Program-made: the position numbers and the translations under genes
In this document: positions 1 through 6,984 of the stretch, piece by piece
Layout: each line of letters begins with the position of its first letter
Position numbering within the stretch: position 1 is the stretch's first letter
The notes under the pieces: generated by a model
The model's input: only the letters and a program-made list of their open reading frames with translations
Database searches by the model: none
Told to the model about the DNA's origin: nothing
Source: Spirochaetaceae bacterium
GTDB taxonomy: Bacteria > Spirochaetota > Spirochaetia > B11-G9
NCBI GenBank assembly: GCA_030643345.1
Contig: DAOWMA010000095.1
Coordinates: 1 to 7,385, forward strand
Length of the DNA stretch: 7,385 nt
Direction of reading: 5' to 3'

Positions 1-585
1 AATCAATTTTATACCAAGATTCATATTGTCTATTTCTGTAGCAATTATTTTTATAATTCCATATGCATCAGTAATTGCAGTGGGTTCAGGCGTGGTTACA
101 ATAATTACATCATCAGCTGCAGCAATAAAATCAAGAACATTACTTGATACTCCGGCACTTGTATCAATAACTATTACATCTACAGCATCCATTTTAGAGA
201 TTTCATCTATAAAATTTTCTCTTTCTTCATCTGAAAGATTTGCTATTTTTGAAAAACCTGAGGCTCCCGCAATTATCTGAATGCCAAAATCCGTATTAAT
301 AATAATATCATTCATTTTTTTCTTCTGTTTGATTAAATGATACAGATTATATTTAGGGATTATTCCCATTGCAACATTTACATTAGCAAGACCAAGATCA
401 GCATCCATCACCATCACTTTTTTACCAAGCTGGGAATAAGCAATTGCAATATTAATTGACAAATTGGTTTTCCCAACTCCGCCCTTACCGCTGGATACTG
501 CAATTACTCTGGTTTTTGAATTAACACTGCCAGTCTCGTTCCTTGACCTCATTATTTCCCTAAGCTGTTCAGCCTGATCAGTCAT
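1..585 (-). CDS. flhG: FlhG, MinD-type ATPase controlling flagellar number (3' end outside window)
   Basis: This gene starts at ATG 585-583 and stays open for 195 codons to the window edge; the family is usually about 270-300 residues, so roughly the last third is missing. FlhG is a membrane-associated ATPase of the MinD/ParA class that limits flagellar number and stimulates the GTPase FlhF. Residues 3-9 read DQAEQLR, the DQAxxLR activator motif that separates FlhG from MinD. A deviant Walker A motif, SGKGGVGKT, is at residues 32-40; a DADLGLAN switch region is at 61-68; DTSAG (switch II) is at 141-145; and TTPEPTAITDAYG, typical of FlhG, is at 164-176. The start overlaps the flhF stop as ATGA, with a GGGGAG ribosome site 6 bases upstream inside flhF, so translation is probably coupled. 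The C-terminal amphipathic membrane-targeting helix known in the family would lie outside the window. Identity is very secure. Confidence 0.95.
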   Translation of the reverse strand, partial: MTDQAEQLREIMRSRNETGSVNSKTRVIAVSSGKGGVGKTNLSINIAIAYSQLGKKVMVMDADLGLANVNVAMGIIPKYNLYHLIKQKKKMNDIIINTDFGIQIIAGASGFSKIANLSDEERENFIDEISKMDAVDVIVIDTSAGVSSNVLDFIAAADDVIIVTTPEPTAITDAYGIIKIIATEIDNMNLGIKLI

Positions 586-1727
586 GATACACTCCCCGAC
601 ACCAGATAACCTGTATTTAACCCTTCAACTGTTCGCATAAGTCTTTTAGCAGTAACCCATTCAATATCCTGGGGCACAACCTGACCATCTGTCAGATAAG
701 TTAAAGATTTATTATTTTCTGATAGTATACTGATAATATTGCCTATACGCATGGTCTCATCAAGTTTTGTTAATATAATCGATCTATAATTAAATGGTTC
801 AAATTGACGCAATATTTCCTTCACATCGGAAATTTTTGTAGTCGCACTCATTGCAAGATATACTTCAGAACTATTCCCGCAGGCATCAAGCATCTCACGC
901 ATCTCGGCAAGTTTCATATAATCCTTTGGACTCTTACCAATCGTATCCACTAAAATCAAATCAGCATCCTGAAACAAGTTTATCTTCTGTTCCAGCTCTT
1001 TATAACTTTCTACACATGCCACAGGTATACCCATAATCTCACCATAGGTTTCTATCTGTTTCCTGGCACCTATTCTGTAATTATCTATTGTTATCATTCT
1101 TACCGATTTGGCATATTTACTTTGTGTAACACTGGAGTGATTTGCCGCAAGTTTTGCTATTGTAGTTGTTTTTCCCACCCCTGTAGGGCCTACAAGTATA
1201 ACCACCTTGGAAAGATTAAAATCCTCTTCCGTATCAATTTTAATACTTTCTTCTATCCATTCCGAAACCTTATCTTTTACCAAATTCAGATTTTCCAGCT
1301 CATCAACAGTAAGAGAGTGTTTTAGCCGATCAGAAATTAACTGAATATATGTAAATGAAAATTCATTGTCCGAAAGAATACTTTCTATGGCCTCTATTGA
1401 ACTGTGTTTTTTTTCAACTCCGCTGATAGTAGAATCAAAATGGTCCTTTAATGATTTCACTTCATTTAAAACATTTTGTATTGTCTTATCATTTCTGGCA
1501 GTTTCCAGTATCTTCTTTTTTTCATCTTCAAGATTTATTTTCTTTCTTTTATAATGATCATCAGAAATATATCCGCTAATCTCAATTCCTTCTTTCGTAA
1601 ACATACCTAAAATGCCGCCAACCCGGATAGAGCGATAATTCATCACTTTTGCTCTTTCACCATACTTTGCACTAATTAAATCCCTCGCTTCCCGGTATGT
1701 AGAAGCGGTTTCTGTAAAGTATTCCAT
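582..1727 (-). CDS. flhF: FlhF, SRP-type GTPase for flagellar placement
   Basis: FlhF is the third SRP-family GTPase, with Ffh and FtsY; it sits at the membrane and directs where flagella are built. The 381-residue protein has an N-terminal B domain (about 1-60), a charged Lys/Glu-rich linker (about 60-110), a helical N domain (about 110-165) and a GTPase G domain (about 173-375). Visible motifs are G1 GPTGVGKT (180-187), TIDNYRIGARKQIETYGE (213-230), G3 DTIGKSP (261-267), G4 TKLDE (320-324) and the closing GQVVPQDIE (348-356). The Lys in DTIGKSP stands where many SRP GTPases have Arg (DTAGR). The ATG start is preceded by GGGAGAGG and lies 11 bases after the flhA stop; the stop overlaps the flhG start as ATGA. 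All motifs needed for GTP binding look intact. Confidence 0.97.
   Translation of the reverse strand: MEYFTETASTYREARDLISAKYGERAKVMNYRSIRVGGILGMFTKEGIEISGYISDDHYKRKKINLEDEKKKILETARNDKTIQNVLNEVKSLKDHFDSTISGVEKKHSSIEAIESILSDNEFSFTYIQLISDRLKHSLTVDELENLNLVKDKVSEWIEESIKIDTEEDFNLSKVVILVGPTGVGKTTTIAKLAANHSSVTQSKYAKSVRMITIDNYRIGARKQIETYGEIMGIPVACVESYKELEQKINLFQDADLILVDTIGKSPKDYMKLAEMREMLDACGNSSEVYLAMSATTKISDVKEILRQFEPFNYRSIILTKLDETMRIGNIISILSENNKSLTYLTDGQVVPQDIEWVTAKRLMRTVEGLNTGYLVSGSVS
592..597 (-). promoter_or_regulatory. Ribosome binding site of flhG inside flhF
   Basis: GGGGAG lies 6 bases before the flhG ATG, within the final codons of flhF. Together with the ATGA overlap it supports the assigned start, which puts DQAEQLR at residues 3-9. 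Confidence 0.75.
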
Positions 1728-1738
1728 TTCCTCTCCCT

Positions 1739-3847
1739 CTACCCTTCAATACTTTCTATTTTGCTTTCCAGCAGGATCTCACCAACACCTTCTGTTATAA
1801 TTTCAGAAGCTATCTCAGGTACCGACAAAACAACCAGTTCAGGCAGATCTCTGACAGTACTTTTTTTAACTAGAATTCTGGCGGCTTCTGAACAGAGTAT
1901 TATTGGCAAATAACCTGCTGTCTGTGCATTATGAACGGCATTGGTTACTGCTGTAATCCACTGCCTGTGGTCAGCAGGCTCAAGGGCTGTTATCGGACCA
2001 CCTGCAGTATCAAGTCTTGATTCTATTATCAATTGCTCAAGATCAGGAACAATTGTCAGGACTTTCAGGACCTTACCGTCATTTGCATATTGAAGACATA
2101 TTTGTCTTCCAAGAGTTTGTCTAACTTTTTCAATCAGAAAACTTATTTCCTTTGAAACTACACCATAATCAGCCAGAGTTTCAAGGATTGGTATCATATT
2201 CCGTATAGAAACCTGTTCAATCAATAATCCCTGAAGTACTTTTTGAACTTCACCCAGAGAAAGGGCCTTTGTTACCTCGTCAACAACAGCTGAGTAATCA
2301 GTTTTAAGGGTATCCAGTATTTTTTTAACTTCCTGCCGACCGAGCATCTCATAAGAATGTTTTTTTATAACTTCTGTCAGATGGGTTGCAATTATAGAAG
2401 GAGCATCAACTACAGTGTATCCCCTTCGCTCAGCAAGCTCCCGCTGATCTTCACCTATCCAAAGAGCAGGCAGATTAAATGCCGGATCTGTTGTTTTTTC
2501 TCCCTGAATAGGTTCTACTACTGTGCCCGGATTAATTGCAAGGAAATGGGCAATACGAATAACACCTTTTCCAATAGAAACTCCTGTTATCTTAATGCAA
2601 TACTCACTGGGTTCAAGTCTCATATTGTCAATTATTCTTATTCTGGGTACAACCAGACCAAGTTCCAATGCAGATTCCCTTCTAATTCTTGTAATACGGT
2701 CTAATAGTTCTGCACCCTGTTCCTTATCAACAAGAGGAATAAGTCCATAACCAAGTTCAAGGGACAACGGATCCAGTGGAACAACAGGTGATACTTCAAC
2801 TGGTGCTTCCTGATCACTATCAATCTCTTCTGATATTTTATCTCCTGAAATCTTCTTAAATTCATCCCGGTGGAGTCGAAATGCAAGATAAGCTGTAAGA
2901 AGACTCATCGGTATGAGTAAATACCATGGAAACCCGGGGAGTATCCCCATGAGAAACAGGAACACAGCACCAACCCAGTAGACTCTTGATTGCTGGGTAA
3001 ACTGCTTTGTCATTTCCATTCCAAAAGTTCCATCAGATATTGCCCTTGTCACAATCAGTCCGGTAGCAGTTGATATTAAAAGAGCCGGGAACTGTGTAAT
3101 CAAACCATCACCAACACTTAACGAAACATAAGTAGAAAGAGCTCTGTTGATTGATTCACCATGAATAGTAGTACCAACTATTATTCCGCCTATTACATTT
3201 ATTGCGGTTATGAGAATTCCAACTTTTACATTTCCTGAAATAAATTTTGACGCTCCATCCATAGCTCCATAAAAATCAACTTCATTCTGAAGCTCATTTT
3301 TCCGCATGGTTGCTTCCTCTTCGGTAAGAGCCCCGGCATTATAGGCATTATCGATTGTCATTTGTTTACCGGGCAATGCATCAAGAGTAAATCTGGCAGC
3401 AACCTCAGCAACTCTTGTTGCACCCTTGGTAATTACAATGAACTGTACAGCAATAAGGATAATAAATATGATAAAACCTATTACAAGACCTTCAGAACCC
3501 TCTGTTCCAACAACAAAAGAGGCGAAGGCCCTTACCATTTTTCCGTCAAAATTCTCCCCTTTTGACAGTATCAATCTTGTTGAACTGACGTTCAGAGCTA
3601 ATCCGAAAACAGTGGTAATAAGGAGCAGAGTTGGAAAGACTGAAAAATCAAGCGGTTTGGTGGTATATAAAACCAACAGGATCATAATGAGACTTACCAT
3701 CAGATTAATTGACATAAACAAATCGAGTAGAATTGTTGGAAGTGGTATAATCAGCATGGCTATTATTACAATTACACCAACCGCAACAAAAATATCACTC
3801 TTATTTCCCATGATTTTCCGCCCTGATAATCCTGCAGTATCAGACAA
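1739..3847 (-). CDS. flhA: FlhA, flagellar type III export ring protein
   Basis: FlhA is the large inner-membrane component of the export apparatus; in studied bacteria nine copies form a ring that couples export to the proton motive force and docks chaperone-substrate complexes. The 702-residue length fits the family. The N-terminal half (about 18-325) holds several hydrophobic segments, for example 19-41, 44-61, 121-140, 207-225 and 292-325. Conserved FHIPEP-family motifs are ARFTLDALPGKQMTID (151-166), EVDFYGAMDGASKF (189-202) and VGDGLITQFPALLISTATGL (245-264). An acidic linker (about 328-355) leads to the soluble substrate-docking domain (about 360-690). I chose the TTG start at 3847-3845 because GGGAGGA lies 7 bases before it; the in-frame ATG at 3811 (residue 13) has only a weak GGGCGG upstream. 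The gene follows flhB by 33 bases. FlhA rather than an injectisome homologue is favoured by the neighbours. Confidence 0.97.
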   Translation of the reverse strand: MSDTAGLSGRKIMGNKSDIFVAVGVIVIIAMLIIPLPTILLDLFMSINLMVSLIMILLVLYTTKPLDFSVFPTLLLITTVFGLALNVSSTRLILSKGENFDGKMVRAFASFVVGTEGSEGLVIGFIIFIILIAVQFIVITKGATRVAEVAARFTLDALPGKQMTIDNAYNAGALTEEEATMRKNELQNEVDFYGAMDGASKFISGNVKVGILITAINVIGGIIVGTTIHGESINRALSTYVSLSVGDGLITQFPALLISTATGLIVTRAISDGTFGMEMTKQFTQQSRVYWVGAVFLFLMGILPGFPWYLLIPMSLLTAYLAFRLHRDEFKKISGDKISEEIDSDQEAPVEVSPVVPLDPLSLELGYGLIPLVDKEQGAELLDRITRIRRESALELGLVVPRIRIIDNMRLEPSEYCIKITGVSIGKGVIRIAHFLAINPGTVVEPIQGEKTTDPAFNLPALWIGEDQRELAERRGYTVVDAPSIIATHLTEVIKKHSYEMLGRQEVKKILDTLKTDYSAVVDEVTKALSLGEVQKVLQGLLIEQVSIRNMIPILETLADYGVVSKEISFLIEKVRQTLGRQICLQYANDGKVLKVLTIVPDLEQLIIESRLDTAGGPITALEPADHRQWITAVTNAVHNAQTAGYLPIILCSEAARILVKKSTVRDLPELVVLSVPEIASEIITEGVGEILLESKIESIEG

Positions 3848-3854
3848 AACTATA

Positions 3855-3861
3855 TCCTCCC
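3855..3861 (-). promoter_or_regulatory. Ribosome binding site deciding the TTG start of flhA
   Basis: GGGAGGA lies 7 bases before TTG 3847-3845 in the 33-base flhB-flhA gap. Its strength and spacing favour the TTG over the ATG 36 bases downstream. Confidence 0.75.
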
Positions 3862-3880
3862 GTTATGATATATTGCCTGC

Positions 3881-5044
3881 TCATGACACCTCCTGCTTTT
3901 TCTCATCCATCCTGTAAACTTCTGCAAATACAATAGCCATAACATGATAATATTTCTCCGGTATTATTTCACCAATCTCAACCTCGGCATACAATCCTCT
4001 TGCCAGGGGCTTATTTTCAATTATCAGCACATCATTATCCCTTGCGATGCTCTTGATGCGCCGGGCCATATTATCCTGCCCCTTTGCAATTACAACAGGA
4101 GCTGTCATGGACTCACGTGACCACTCCATGCCGACAGCAAAATGGGTAGGGTTTGTTATAATAACATCAGCATCAGGTACTTTTTGAAGCATATTCTGAG
4201 TCATTATTTCTCTCATCCGTTCACGGAGTCTGTTTCTTACCAGAGGGTCACCTTCTGTAGTTTTACGTTCTTCCTTAACTTCCTGCTTAGTCATTTTCAA
4301 AGATTCAGTGTGTTGTTTTTTCTGAAAGAAATAATCCGGAATAGCCAGGAGAAGCATAGCTAAAGCCGCTTCAATTAAAATTTTAAATGATATTACAGAT
4401 ATTACCTTAAAAGAGTAAATAAAACTCGCAGAGAGGAAACCCATAATATTTTCCAACTCTCTGCTTATGTTTATATATGCTATTACAGAGATAACTGCAA
4501 CCTTAAACAGTGATTTTGCAAGATTAAACAGTGCCTCAGTGGAAAGAAATGACTTTTGTACAAATTTTACAAAATTAGGAGTTATTTTATTTAAATCCGG
4601 CGTAATTGGTTTTGTTGAAAACATAAAGCCAACCTGCAGGACATTTGAAAGAAAAGCTGCTGCAAATGCAATAACAGCCACAGGCCCTACCAATTTAATA
4701 AAATAAAGTAAAAAAGCCCTTACAAGCCTTGTTTCCCCAATAACTGTTGATTGTACAGAAATTGTAAGAAAATAGTACATCATTTCACTCATGTTCTTCA
4801 GAATATAAGGACCTAGAATACCTATAGTTATTATAGGGAATAAAAGGACAATGGCAGATGTAAACTCTGAACTTTTAGCTACCTTGCCTTCCTCTCGTGA
4901 CTTCCTTAGTTTCTGTTCAGTGGGATCTTCTGTCCTGCCTTCATCCTCTGCAGCAAACCATTGTATATCTATTGCAAACTCTGAATTACCAGGAAAGATA
5001 TAATCTTTCATCCACCAGGGATTCAAGGTATTTTTCTTTATCAT
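3881..5044 (-). CDS. flhB: FlhB, export gate protein with autocleaving substrate-specificity switch
   Basis: FlhB binds the FliPQR gate in the inner membrane and switches export from rod/hook subunits to filament subunits after cleaving itself between Asn and Pro of NPTH. The 387-residue protein carries NPTH at 298-301, with the cut expected after N298, and the downstream ENKPLARGLY segment at 343-352. Hydrophobic segments occur near 63-84, 108-140, 178-193 and 214-240. The motif EDPTEQKLRKSREEGKVAKS (39-58) is the usual FlhB beginning; before it lie about 33 extra residues with WW and IQWFAAEDEG, a form I associate with spirochaetes. The start is firm: AGGAGG lies 6 bases before ATG 5044-5042, whereas the ATG at residue 12 has no well-spaced ribosome site. 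The start overlaps the fliR stop as ATGA, suggesting coupled translation. YscU-type injectisome protein is unlikely given the context. Confidence 0.97.
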   Translation of the reverse strand: MIKKNTLNPWWMKDYIFPGNSEFAIDIQWFAAEDEGRTEDPTEQKLRKSREEGKVAKSSEFTSAIVLLFPIITIGILGPYILKNMSEMMYYFLTISVQSTVIGETRLVRAFLLYFIKLVGPVAVIAFAAAFLSNVLQVGFMFSTKPITPDLNKITPNFVKFVQKSFLSTEALFNLAKSLFKVAVISVIAYINISRELENIMGFLSASFIYSFKVISVISFKILIEAALAMLLLAIPDYFFQKKQHTESLKMTKQEVKEERKTTEGDPLVRNRLRERMREIMTQNMLQKVPDADVIITNPTHFAVGMEWSRESMTAPVVIAKGQDNMARRIKSIARDNDVLIIENKPLARGLYAEVEIGEIIPEKYYHVMAIVFAEVYRMDEKKQEVS

Positions 5045-5835
5045 ACCCGTCCTCCTGACATGTTATTGAGAAAATCCATGAGTTCATAAAAACTTGAATC
5101 TATAACCCTGTTAAATGCTTCCATAAGAAACGGCATAGCCAGAAACAACATGAAAAATGCCATGGATATTTTTATAGGAAATCCAAGCATTAGAAGATTC
5201 ATCTGAGGCGCTGCTTTAGCAAGAAGCCCCATGGAAACTGAAATTAAAAGCAGCACACCAAGAATAGGAAAAGCAATAATTAAAGCCTGCTGGAAAAGAT
5301 TAGTCATACTGCGTAAAATCATTTCCAGCAGGGGCTCTTTTAAATAAAGAAGATCTACAGCCTTGATAGTTTCAAAAGACCTTAATACTCCCATAAGAAA
5401 AATCTTTTGAAACCCGCCTGTTATTACAAAAACAAACATTGCTATTAAATTTATAAACTGTCCCATTAGAGGTATCTGAATTTGGGCCAGGGGATCATAT
5501 ACCTGGGAAGCCCCAAATCCCATCTGCATGGAATAAAGCTGCCCTGATAAAAGAAAGGAAGCATATATTACTGTCAGCATAAAGCCAAGAATAAGCCCGA
5601 TCAAAATTTCTCCAGCCATTAGCATAAGATAAGCAAACCCGGACTGTGGAATAATGTAGCCCTGTTCTGCAATCCATGGAAACACAACTATACCTGTAAA
5701 TAATGCTAATCCAACTTTGGCAATTCCAGGGACTCCTGAAGAGGAAAGAAGTGGTGAAATAGAAATTAAAGCAAAAACTCTAACAAATATAAGAAGAAAT
5801 AATTGAAAATTTTGTAATAAAAAATCAGTATCCAC
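5041..5835 (-). CDS. fliR: FliR, flagellar export gate membrane protein
   Basis: FliR is a single-copy subunit of the FliP-FliQ-FliR export gate in the inner membrane. The 264-residue protein is almost wholly hydrophobic, with likely membrane segments near 9-30, 38-56, 66-97, 123-150, 180-207 and 214-240, and matches the usual family length. Family motifs seen are MQMGFGASQVYDPLAQIQIP (103-122) and LLAKAAPQMNLLMLGFPIKI (204-223). The start is GTG at 5835-5833, 6 bases after the fliQ stop; the only ribosome site is a modest GGATAAGG that overlaps that stop, with AAGG 4 bases from the start. No better in-frame ATG exists before the first membrane segment, so the GTG start is preferred. The stop overlaps flhB as ATGA; FliR and FlhB are fused in some other bacteria, which fits this tight pairing. 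Confidence 0.96.
   Translation of the reverse strand: MDTDFLLQNFQLFLLIFVRVFALISISPLLSSSGVPGIAKVGLALFTGIVVFPWIAEQGYIIPQSGFAYLMLMAGEILIGLILGFMLTVIYASFLLSGQLYSMQMGFGASQVYDPLAQIQIPLMGQFINLIAMFVFVITGGFQKIFLMGVLRSFETIKAVDLLYLKEPLLEMILRSMTNLFQQALIIAFPILGVLLLISVSMGLLAKAAPQMNLLMLGFPIKISMAFFMLFLAMPFLMEAFNRVIDSSFYELMDFLNNMSGGRV
5051..5056 (-). promoter_or_regulatory. Ribosome binding site of flhB inside fliR
   Basis: AGGAGG, a perfect Shine-Dalgarno core, lies 6 bases before the flhB ATG and within the last codons of fliR. It fixes the upstream flhB start and therefore the N-terminal extension of FlhB. Confidence 0.85.
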
Positions 5836-5839
5836 TTTA

Positions 5840-5847
5840 CCTTATCC
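5840..5847 (-). promoter_or_regulatory. Weak ribosome binding site of fliR overlapping the fliQ stop
   Basis: GGATAAGG contains the TAA stop of fliQ and ends 4 bases before the fliR GTG. It is clearly weaker than the AGGAGG-type sites of fliQ and flhB, so fliR may depend on ribosomes finishing fliQ. Confidence 0.6.
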
Positions 5848-6111
5848 AGCCATATCAGGTATTAAACGAAATATATTAAGTGCAAACTCCCGCATAGAAC
5901 TAAACATCCATGGGCCAAAAAAAGCCAATACAAGGAAAATAGCAATAATTTTGGGTACAAATGTTAAAGTTTGTTCCTGTATAGAGGTTGTAGCCTGAAA
6001 TATCGAGATAACCAAACCGACACTCATACCAATAAGAAGAACAGGAGCGGCAATTATTAATATCTGGAAAACACTGTCTCTCATAATCATTGATGCAAAA
6101 CCAATACTCAT
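5842..6111 (-). CDS. fliQ: FliQ, small flagellar export gate membrane protein
   Basis: FliQ is a two-helix inner-membrane subunit of the export gate, four copies of which wrap the FliP/FliR core in studied systems. The 89-residue length is exactly typical. Membrane segments lie at about 13-38 and 52-74, and the conserved loop SIFQATTSIQEQTLTFVPKI occupies 36-55. The ATG at 6111-6109 is preceded by AGGAGGA with 6 bases between, one of the strongest ribosome sites in the window, which fits the need for several copies per gate. It sits 20 bases after fliP and 6 bases before fliR. Assignment is secure from length, motif and position. Confidence 0.96.
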   Translation of the reverse strand: MSIGFASMIMRDSVFQILIIAAPVLLIGMSVGLVISIFQATTSIQEQTLTFVPKIIAIFLVLAFFGPWMFSSMREFALNIFRLIPDMAG

Positions 6112-6131
6112 ATACTATCCTCCTGAACAAT

Positions 6132-6962
6132 TTACACAAAACTAGCAATCAGCTGCTGGGTTATAAGACCCCATCCGTCTACAAGAACAAAGAGAATTAT
6201 TTTGAAGGGCATTGAAATCATAACCGGGGGAAGCATTATCATACCCATAGACATAAGTGTTGAGGCCACTACCATATCAATAACAATAAAGGGAACAAAG
6301 AGGAGAATTCCAATTTTAAATGCTATAGTAAGTTCATTTAAAACATAAGCCGGTATAAGAACATATGTTGGTACTTCAGAAAAATTAGCCGGTTTGGCAA
6401 GTCCGCGAAGCCTCATAAAAAGTTGAATATTCTCGTGATTACCCTGCATCTGACGGTACATAAAGATCCTGATCGGCGCAGCAGCATTATCATACATTTC
6501 CTGTAATCCTATTTCACCATCAGAAAAAGGTTTAAAAGAATTGTCATTTATCTCCTGTATAGTTGGCCACATGATAAATAGTGTAAGAAAAAGAGCAATC
6601 CCCATTAAAACCTGTGCAGGAGGGACCTGCTGTAAAGATAGTGCCCGCTTTATAAAATCAAATACAATGGCAATTCTTAGAAAGGGAGTCATTAAAATTA
6701 AAATAGAAGGGGAAAGGGTTAATACAGCCAGAAATATCAGAAGCTGTATACTAAGAGCAACTTCCTTATTATCATTTGGTGCACGAACTGCAAGATCGAT
6801 AAAAGGGATATTAATACCATTATCAATTTGTGTATTTACTGCTTCTATTGTTCTCTGTTCCAGACTTTCTCCAGGTCTGGTCTCCTCCTGACCAAACACG
6901 GATAGTGCCTGCCCTGTCAGCAGGATTACTATAATGCTAAATAGTATAATAGTCCTTTCCAT
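6132..6962 (-). CDS. fliP: FliP, flagellar export gate core protein with signal peptide
   Basis: FliP forms the pentameric core of the export gate channel with FliR. From the ATG at 6962 the protein has 276 residues. Residues 1-24 look like a signal peptide (MER, a hydrophobic stretch to about 20, then SVFG before QEE); FliP is known to be made with a cleaved signal sequence in enteric bacteria. Hydrophobic segments follow near 70-92, 117-131, 210-237 and 251-263. Family motifs include TPFLRIAIVFDFIKRALSLQ (92-111), VLIPAYVLNELTIAFKIG (201-218) and DMVVASTLMSMGMIMLPPV (229-247). An in-frame TTG at 6974 would add four residues, but those codons are themselves the ribosome site GGGAGGGGAG, so I place the start at the ATG. 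It follows fliO by 22 bases and precedes fliQ by 20. Confidence 0.96.
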   Translation of the reverse strand: MERTIILFSIIVILLTGQALSVFGQEETRPGESLEQRTIEAVNTQIDNGINIPFIDLAVRAPNDNKEVALSIQLLIFLAVLTLSPSILILMTPFLRIAIVFDFIKRALSLQQVPPAQVLMGIALFLTLFIMWPTIQEINDNSFKPFSDGEIGLQEMYDNAAAPIRIFMYRQMQGNHENIQLFMRLRGLAKPANFSEVPTYVLIPAYVLNELTIAFKIGILLFVPFIVIDMVVASTLMSMGMIMLPPVMISMPFKIILFVLVDGWGLITQQLIASFV

Positions 6963-6972
6963 CTCCCCTCCC
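6963..6972 (-). promoter_or_regulatory. Ribosome binding site deciding the ATG start of fliP
   Basis: GGGAGGGGAG directly precedes the ATG at 6962, with the GGGAGG core 4 bases away. The competing TTG at 6974 has no purine-rich site before it (TATATCC), so it is unlikely to be used. Confidence 0.8.
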
Positions 6973-6984
6973 AAGGATATAAAA

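Noticed and set aside
26..280. Plus-strand open frame of 84 codons at the left edge
   Set aside because: The opposite strand encodes the conserved FlhG switch motifs (DTSAG, TTPEPTAITDAYG) across this stretch, so the plus-strand frame is incidental.
1..585. MinD cell-division ATPase instead of FlhG
   Set aside because: The N-terminal DQAEQLR activator motif and the overlap with flhF identify FlhG; MinD starts almost directly at the Walker A region.
2357..2750. Two overlapping plus-strand frames of 115 and 75 codons
   Set aside because: Both lie opposite the soluble domain of FlhA, are low in complexity with many Asn, Ser and Cys residues, and lack start signals.
3848..3880. Possible promoter in the 33-base flhB-flhA gap (TATCAT-like element)
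   Set aside because: AT-rich sequence makes such a hexamer likely by chance, no matching -35 element is convincing, and the gap is fully explained by the flhA ribosome site.
3426..3917. Plus-strand open frame of 163 codons opposite flhA and the flhB end
   Set aside because: It is fully antisense to the well-supported flhA and shows no recognisable domain or ribosome site; it is a shadow frame.
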